From contig NC_091972.1 in NCBI RefSeq assembly GCF_036711975.1, forward strand, positions 40,772,206 through 40,836,205: a stretch of DNA of 64,000 nucleotides. Reading direction: 5' to 3'. Every line of letters begins with the position of its first letter. Position 1 is the first letter of the stretch. This DNA comes from Onthophagus taurus (taxonomy: Eukaryota; Arthropoda; Insecta; Coleoptera; Scarabaeidae). Positions 57,670 to 64,000 of the stretch are shown in pieces. The position numbers and the translations under genes were made by a program. The notes beneath the pieces were generated by a model. That model saw only the letters and a list, made by a program, of their open reading frames with translations, was not told the origin of the DNA and made no database searches.

Positions 57670-58739
57670 GATTTTTCTTTAGAATCAAAACGCTATTTAC
57701 ATCTCCAACAAAAACCGGAACAAATTTTTTCAACCACTTCCGACGTTTAACTACGTTCTTGCGTTGTTGAACTTGAGAAACTGTCAAAATTCATTTATTA
57801 AACCCGACATCTATAGGTTGAGTTTATAATTCTTGGCAGGTATCGTCAAAGTAATGTACATTCCTCGTTACTTCTATTGGCCACCAGATGGCACTATATT
57901 ACTTAAATAATCATTGAAATCATTAATTATTAAATAGTTATTTATGTTATTTATGTACCAAGTCAGTAAAGTGATGCTTCGACGTTTCGCAGATATGTGA
58001 AAAAATTTTTAATTGCACATGAAACGGGCATCTAAAATTACAAATTTTGATGTGGGGTTATAATAAATCACAGCTTATCTGTAAATAATCACTTTGGTAT
58101 TGAAATTATTAAAAAGTTTCTTAACACTCTAGCTTTGTTCGTTGGGACTGCACAAGGTCTATAGAACATAAGGTGTTAGGGATATTTGGTGTGCGGGAGA
58201 TTTTGGGTTGGTAGTGCGGAGCGTGTGGTGGCAACGGAGTGATTCCCGAGCTCGAAAAGGTTCCGACACAGAATAACCAGAAGTGACAGCTTTGTCGGAA
58301 CGTTTGATGTTTTAGATCGGCGAGTTTGGGACCTCGATACTTTGGCGCCATGTATGGCTCCACTGTTTCAGCCATTTTATTGGAGTTTATAATACAGGTT
58401 TACACGCTCAAATTTGTATCGTAAAAGAATTATTTATACACAGCATTTTTTTTTTGTTTATACTATTATTTTATTTAATAATATAATATATACACAATTT
58501 ATATATAAAAGTAGAATTGCAATATAAATTTTTTTAATCCATCGTTATTGATAATTTTAAGGACAGAATTACACGTTCTTAGTAATTTACCCAAACAGTT
58601 AAAGATAAGAAACATTATTTAATTATTTGAGATACACGTACTTATATAAACTTATGTGTATATCATAAATAGACTTTAGGTTGGAGTCAATATGTCAAAC
58701 TTTTATTAGTAAATAATAAACCGATGTGATATTAGCTCA
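57670..58739. other. UBE2O upstream region and repeat fragments
   Basis: The UBE2O promoter must lie just right of 57669. A family-C repeat piece is at 57.93-57.98 kb. The minus frame at 58121-58375 has no recognisable product. CAGAATAACCAGAAGTGACA near 58268 is mirrored by TGTCATTTCTGGTTATTCTG near 58799, so part of this stretch is one arm of an inverted repeat. Confidence 0.4.
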
Positions 58740-59050
58740 AAATAAACTCCAATAAAATGGCGATTCACAAGGCCCGATTTTGTCTAGACGGGCTCACTGT
58801 CATTTCTGGTTATTCTGTGGTTCCGAGACGTTAGATAAAAACAAACAGGTTTGAACAAGATTGAGAGTCGAACATGAGAGTTGGTGCGTGGCAGAGGTAA
58901 AAAGACGTGTATCGCGAGAAAAGACGGACTAAACGGTTGTGTGTTTTTGAGAAGTATAAACGCTGAACTGAATTATATTGATATTTTGTTTGAAGTTTCA
59001 ATAAAGTTGTTGATTAGTTAAATTTACGTGAGTGTATTTACTTTACTTCA
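58740..59050 (+). repeat. Possible 5' LTR or leader of the gypsy fragment
   Basis: It ends near a CAATAAAG polyadenylation-like word (about 59000), and TCAGAAGTGG (59048), which resembles the TGTCAGAAGTGG leader found after the LTR in many insect gypsy elements, follows. No second LTR exists in the window, so the boundaries are guesses. Confidence 0.3.
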
Positions 59051-59154
59051 GAAGTGGAATAAACCTAAATTTAACCACGTGTTGGATCGGACATTTTCGA
59101 CGTGTGATTCGAGTGTGTCTTGGATTCTTGTGTGAGTTGAATTGTGAGAACAAA

Positions 59155-59535
59155 ATGGAAAACAGCGATTCCACGGACGACATGAGAACATCCGAGAGCG
59201 GTGGCTCAAGGACGGGTCCGGGTGGATTTGCGTTTAACCTTGCGGAGAGACAGAGTGGAGCGATGACGGAGACCTCCATGATGGCGACGATGATGTCAGC
59301 GATGACGGATTTATTTAGAGAAATGAAACAAACGCAAAGAGAGGTAAATTCTAATCAATTCAATGTAATGCCGGATTTGTCGAAATCGATCAATTGTTTT
59401 GACGGAGATAAAGATTTACCGAAGGCGGCTGAGTGGCTAGAGGGCGTAATTGTGAGTGCCAACCTTTACAAATGGCCGGAGGCCGTGAATTCGTGGTTCA
59501 AAAGTAGCTGGGGTCCGAATGATCAAGAGAAATGA
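59155..59535 (+). pseudogene. Ty3/gypsy gag fragment
   Basis: 127 codons from ATG at 59155. Acidic N-terminus followed by SINCFDGDKDLPKAAEWLE, which resembles the start of the gypsy gag capsid region. The frame stops at 59535 at a deletion: the next base pairs already belong to the region just before reverse transcriptase, in another frame. The nucleocapsid and protease are missing. Confidence 0.65.
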
Positions 59536-60200
59536 ACCGACAAGAGTCACAGATGCTATGATTAATTGTGATGGAGACGAGTCAGTGCGGAATGAGTTAG
59601 TGGAACTCTGTAACGAGTTTCGGGGGTGTTTCGCATTGTCAGTCGATGAACTAGGGTGTACGAACAAAACGGAAATGGACATCAAGGACAGTGGAAATCC
59701 GGTGCGAAAGAAGCCGTACAGAGCATCATTTATGGAACGGGAGAAGATGAAGGGTATTTTGAAGGAATGGCGAGAAGCTGGATTAGTAACACAGACGACT
59801 TCACCTTATGCTTCTCCTTGTCTTCTGGTTACGAAACGGAGTGGTGAGCCTCGACTTGTGGTTGATTACAGAGCTTTAAATCAGCAAACAGAAAAGGCAA
59901 GTTTCCCCTTACCATCTTTAGACGAACAATTCGTTGGGTTGAGCGGATGTCGACTTTTCAGTCAACTAGATTTGGGTAGCGCGTACCTACAGATTCCACT
60001 CACCGAATCAGCAAAGCAAAAAACTGCATTTGTAACACCGGATGAGACTGGTCAATTTGAAAGAATGATTTTTGGACTTTGTAATGCTCCGTATGAGTTT
60101 TCAAGGTTGATGGCCTCAGTTTTGGGTCCATTGGGACCGGATACTGCACATTGGTATTTAGACGATATTCTGATAGCGGCGGTGACTTGGCCAGAAATGA
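59520..60200 (+). pseudogene. Ty3/gypsy reverse transcriptase fragment, truncated by telomeric repeat
   Basis: The open frame reads through conserved RT blocks: KPYRAS, LVTKRSGEPRLVVDYRALN, LFSQLDLGSAYLQIPL, FGLCNAPYEFSRLM and the YLDDIL active-site box near 60155-60175. The expected downstream thumb, connection, RNase H and integrase parts are absent. After WPEM the sequence changes within one codon to TTGGG repeats. Because those repeats contain no stop on this strand, the frame is technically open to the end of the window, but the product is not meaningful. Confidence 0.85.
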
Positions 60201-62470
60201 TTGGGTTGGGTTGGGTTGAGTCGCGGGTTGGGTTGGGTTGGGTCGCGGGTTGGGTTGGGTTGGGTCGCGGGTTGGGTTGGGTTGGGTCGCGGGTTGGGTT
60301 GGGTTGGGTCGCGGGTTGGGTTGGGTTGGGTCGCGGGTTGGGTTGGGTTGGGTCGCGGGTTGGGTTGGGTTGGGTCGCGGGTTGGGTTGGGTTGGGTCGC
60401 GGGTTGGGTTGGGTTGGGTCGCGGGTTGGGTTGGGTTGGGTCGCGGGTTGGGTTGGGTTGGGTCGCGGGTTGGGTTGGGTTGGGTCGCGGGTTGGGTTGG
60501 GTTGGGTCGCGGGTTGGGTTGGGTTGGGTCGCGGGTTGGGTTGGGTTGGGTCGCGGGTTGGGTTGGGTTGGGTCGCGGGTTGGGTTGGGTTGGGTCGCGG
60601 GTTGGGTTGGGTTGGGTCGCGGGTTGGGTTGGGTTGGGTCGCGGGTTGGGTTGGGTTGGGTCGCGGGTTGGGTTGGGTTGGGTCGCGGGTTGGGTTGGGT
60701 TGGGTCGCGGGTTGGGTTGGGTTGGGTCGCGGGTTGGGTTGGGTTGGGTCGCGGGTTGGGTTGGGTTGGGTCGCGGGTTGGGTTGGGTTGGGTCGCGGGT
60801 TGGGTTGGGTTGGGTCGCGGGTTGGGTTGGGTTGGGTCGCGGGTTGGGTTGGGTTGGGTCGCGGGTTGGGTTGGGTTGGGTCGCGGGTTGGGTTGGGTTG
60901 GGTCGCGGGTTGGGTTGGGTTGGGTCGCGGGTTGGGTTGGGTTGGGTCGCGGGTTGGGTTGGGTTGGGTCGCGGGTTGGGTTGGGTTGGGTCGCGGGTTG
61001 GGTTGGGTTGGGTCGCGGGTTGGGTTGGGTTGGGTCGCGGGTTGGGTTGGGTTGGGTCGCGGGTTGGGTTGGGTTGGGTCGCGGGTTGGGTTGGGTTGGG
61101 TCGCGGGTTGGGTTGGGTTGGGTCGCGGGTTGGGTTGGGTTGGGTCGCGGGTTGGGTTGGGTTGGGTCGCGGGTTGGGTTGGGTTGGGTCGCGGGTTGGG
61201 TTGGGTTGGGTCGCGGGTTGGGTTGGGTTGGGTCGCGGGTTGGGTTGGGTTGGGTCGCGGGTTGGGTTGGGTTGGGTCGCGGGTTGGGTTGGGTTGGGTC
61301 GCGGGTTGGGTTGGGTTGGGTCGCGGGTTGGGTTGGGTTGGGTCGCGGGTTGGGTTGGGTTGGGTCGCGGGTTGGGTTGGGTTGGGTCGCGGGTTGGGTT
61401 GGGTTGGGTCGCGGGTTGGGTTGGGTTGGGTCGCGGGTTGGGTTGGGTTGGGTCGCGGGTTGGGTTGGGTTGGGTCGCGGGTTGGGTTGGGTTGGGTCGC
61501 GGGTTGGGTTGGGTTGGGTCGCGGGTTGGGTTGGGTTGGGTCGCGGGTTGGGTTGGGTTGGGTCGCGGGTTGGGTTGGGTTGGGTCGCGGGTTGGGTTGG
61601 GTTGGGTCGCGGGTTGGGTTGGGTTGGGTCGCGGGTTGGGTTGGGTTGGGTCGCGGGTTGGGTTGGGTTGGGTCGCGGGTTGGGTTGGGTTGGGTCGCGG
61701 GTTGGGTTGGGTTGGGTCGCGGGTTGGGTTGGGTTGGGTCGCGGGTTGGGTTGGGTTGGGTCGCGGGTTGGGTTGGGTTGGGTCGCGGGTTGGGTTGGGT
61801 TGGGTCGCGGGTTGGGTTGGGTTGGGTCGCGGGTTGGGTTGGGTTGGGTCGCGGGTTGGGTTGGGTTGGGTCGCGGGTTGGGTTGGGTTGGGTCGCGGGT
61901 TGGGTTGGGTTGGGTCGCGGGTTGGGTTGGGTTGGGTCGCGGGTTGGGTTGGGTTGGGTCGCGGGTTGGGTTGGGTTGGGTCGCGGGTTGGGTTGGGTTG
62001 GGTCGCGGGTTGGGTTGGGTTGGGTCGCGGGTTGGGTTGGGTTGGGTCGCGGGTTGGGTTGGGTTGGGTCGCGGGTTGGGTTGGGTTGGGTCGCGGGTTG
62101 GGTTGGGTTGGGTCGCGGGTTGGGTTGGGTTGGGTCGCGGGTTGGGTTGGGTTGGGTCGCGGGTTGGGTTGGGTTGGGTCGCGGGTTGGGTTGGGTTGGG
62201 TCGCGGGTTGGGTTGGGTTGGGTCGCGGGTTGGGTTGGGTTGGGTCGCGGGTTGGGTTGGGTTGGGTCGCGGGTTGGGTTGGGTTGGGTCGCGGGTTGGG
62301 TTGGGTTGGGTCGCGGGTTGGGTTGGGTTGGGTCGCGGGTTGGGTTGGGTTGGGTCGCGGGTTGGGTTGGGTTGGGTCGCGGGTTGGGTTGGGTTGGGTC
62401 GCGGGTTGGGTTGGGTTGGGTCGCGGGTTGGGTTGGGTTGGGTCGCGGGTTGGGTTGGGTTGGGTCGCGG
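60201..62470 (+). repeat. Higher-order telomere-like array, 22-bp unit
   Basis: The unit is TCGCGGG followed by three copies of TTGGG. The first TCGCGGG starts at 60221 and the last, shortened TCGCGG, starts at 62465: 2,244 bp, exactly 102 periods of 22 bp, so there is no net length change. The array opens with four pentamers, the last being TTGAG. No variant unit was noticed by eye. All G-runs are on this strand, pointing toward the right end. Confidence 0.97.
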
Positions 62471-64000
62471 TTGGGTTGGGTTGGGTTGGGTTGGGTTGGG
62501 TTGGGTTGGGTTGGGTTGGGTTGGGTTGGGTTGGGTTGGGTTGGGTTGGGTTGGGTTGGGTTGGGTTGGGTTGGGTTGGGTTGGGTTGGGTTGGGTTGGG
62601 TTGGGTTGGGTTGGGTTGGGTTGGGTTGGGTTGGGTTGGGTTGGGTTGGGTTGGGTTGGGTTGGGTTGGGTTGGGTTGGGTTGGGTTGGGTTGGGTTGGG
62701 TTGGGTTGGGTTGGGTTGGGTTGGGTTGGGTTGGGTTGGGTTGGGTTGGGTTGGGTTGGGTTGGGTTGGGTTGGGTTGGGTTGGGTTGGGTTGGGTTGGG
62801 TTGGGTTGGGTTGGGTTGGGTTGGGTTGGGTTGGGTTGGGTTGGGTTGGGTTGGGTTGGGTTGGGTTGGGTTGGGTTGGGTTGGGTTGGGTTGGGTTGGG
62901 TTGGGTTGGGTTGGGTTGGGTTGGGTTGGGTTGGGTTGGGTTGGGTTGGGTTGGGTTGGGTTGGGTTGGGTTGGGTTGGGTTGGGTTGGGTTGGGTTGGG
63001 TTGGGTTGGGTTGGGTTGGGTTGGGTTGGGTTGGGTTGGGTTGGGTTGGGTTGGGTTGGGTTGGGTTGGGTTGGGTTGGGTTGGGTTGGGTTGGGTTGGG
63101 TTGGGTTGGGTTGGGTTGGGTTGGGTTGGGTTGGGTTGGGTTGGGTTGGGTTGGGTTGGGTTGGGTTGGGTTGGGTTGGGTTGGGTTGGGTTGGGTTGGG
63201 TTGGGTTGGGTTGGGTTGGGTTGGGTTGGGTTGGGTTGGGTTGGGTTGGGTTGGGTTGGGTTGGGTTGGGTTGGGTTGGGTTGGGTTGGGTTGGGTTGGG
63301 TTGGGTTGGGTTGGGTTGGGTTGGGTTGGGTTGGGTTGGGTTGGGTTGGGTTGGGTTGGGTTGGGTTGGGTTGGGTTGGGTTGGGTTGGGTTGGGTTGGG
63401 TTGGGTTGGGTTGGGTTGGGTTGGGTTGGGTTGGGTTGGGTTGGGTTGGGTTGGGTTGGGTTGGGTTGGGTTGGGTTGGGTTGGGTTGGGTTGGGTTGGG
63501 TTGGGTTGGGTTGGGTTGGGTTGGGTTGGGTTGGGTTGGGTTGGGTTGGGTTGGGTTGGGTTGGGTTGGGTTGGGTTGGGTTGGGTTGGGTTGGGTTGGG
63601 TTGGGTTGGGTTGGGTTGGGTTGGGTTGGGTTGGGTTGGGTTGGGTTGGGTTGGGTTGGGTTGGGTTGGGTTGGGTTGGGTTGGGTTGGGTTGGGTTGGG
63701 TTGGGTTGGGTTGGGTTGGGTTGGGTTGGGTTGGGTTGGGTTGGGTTGGGTTGGGTTGGGTTGGGTTGGGTTGGGTTGGGTTGGGTTGGGTTGGGTTGGG
63801 TTGGGTTGGGTTGGGTTGGGTTGGGTTGGGTTGGGTTGGGTTGGGTTGGGTTGGGTTGGGTTGGGTTGGGTTGGGTTGGGTTGGGTTGGGTTGGGTTGGG
63901 TTGGGTTGGGTTGGGTTGGGTTGGGTTGGGTTGGGTTGGGTTGGGGTTGGGTTGGGTTGGGTTGGGTTGGGTTGGGTTGGGTTGGGTTGGGTTGGGTTGG
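62471..64000 (+). repeat. Telomeric (TTGGG)n array
   Basis: Pure TTGGG from 62471 to 63940 (294 perfect copies), a single TTGGGG at 63941-63946, then about 11 more copies to the window edge. The G-rich strand reads 5'->3' outward, as in a true chromosome end. No gene or other sequence follows, so this is probably the terminal telomere, cut by the window or by assembly. Confidence 0.97.

Noticed and set aside
58121-58375. 84-codon minus-strand frame with proline-rich text
   Set aside because: No known domain; partly overlaps an inverted repeat, and no start or splice context supports it.
60201-64000. Open reading frame running through the TTGGG array from the gypsy RT
   Set aside because: The repeat contains no stop codon on this strand, so openness is automatic and not evidence of a protein.

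Overview
This is a eukaryotic, AT-rich window with intron-containing genes. The gene set points to an insect: a 7tm_6 odorant receptor, a CYP6-type P450, a GD_N-domain secreted protein and an insect acid lipase. The last 3.8 kb is a G-rich array ending in pure TTGGG, read 5'->3' toward the right end. That is the orientation of a chromosome end. TTGGG is a known departure from the insect TTAGG telomere in some beetles (from memory), so a beetle is the best guess. The right edge is therefore very probably a telomere.

Layout, left to right. 1-4.3 kb is a graveyard of inverted-repeat transposons: a TIR element with a nested foldback, a hAT relic carrying a piggyBac-type MITE, and palindromes. 4.39-11.2 kb (+) is a three-exon gene for a protein of about 1,990 aa in which four cyclic-nucleotide-gated (CNG/HCN-like) channel modules lie in one chain. 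11.3-12.5 kb holds two palindromic MITEs with TTA target duplications. 14.0-15.6 kb (-) is a cytochrome P450. 16-20.5 kb is repeats, including a Tc1 relic and a Penelope-like hairpin, followed by tRNA-Ala(AGC) at 20.8 kb and a small secreted protein at 21.6-22.1 kb. 22.5-32.7 kb (-) is a fibrillar procollagen (TSPN/LamG, long Gly-X-Y helix, COLFI C-propeptide) with a mariner-like element in one intron. 33-37 kb is repeats plus tRNA-Gly(GCC).

37.5-39.0 kb (+) is a secreted GD_N-domain protein without a protease domain, and 39.55-40.93 kb (+) is an odorant receptor. 41.67-50.58 kb (-) is an acid lipase split by a 7.5-kb intron that contains a foldback repeat. That repeat is itself interrupted by a complete, apparently young BEL/Pao retrotransposon with 206-bp LTRs, a GTATA duplication and a 1,703-aa intact polyprotein. 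53.0-57.7 kb (-) is the E2/E3 ubiquitin ligase UBE2O. From 59 kb a deleted Ty3/gypsy fragment runs until its reverse transcriptase is cut off exactly where telomeric DNA begins (60,201). The array has two zones: 102 exact periods of a 22-bp unit (TCGCGGG plus three TTGGG), then about 1.5 kb of pure TTGGG.

The genes do not form an operon or pathway. The most unusual items are the pseudotetrameric four-module CNG-type channel, with a potassium-type filter only in module 1, and the two-zone telomere capping a broken retrotransposon. Splice models were built by hand from GT/AG sites and reading-frame continuity; no searches were run.
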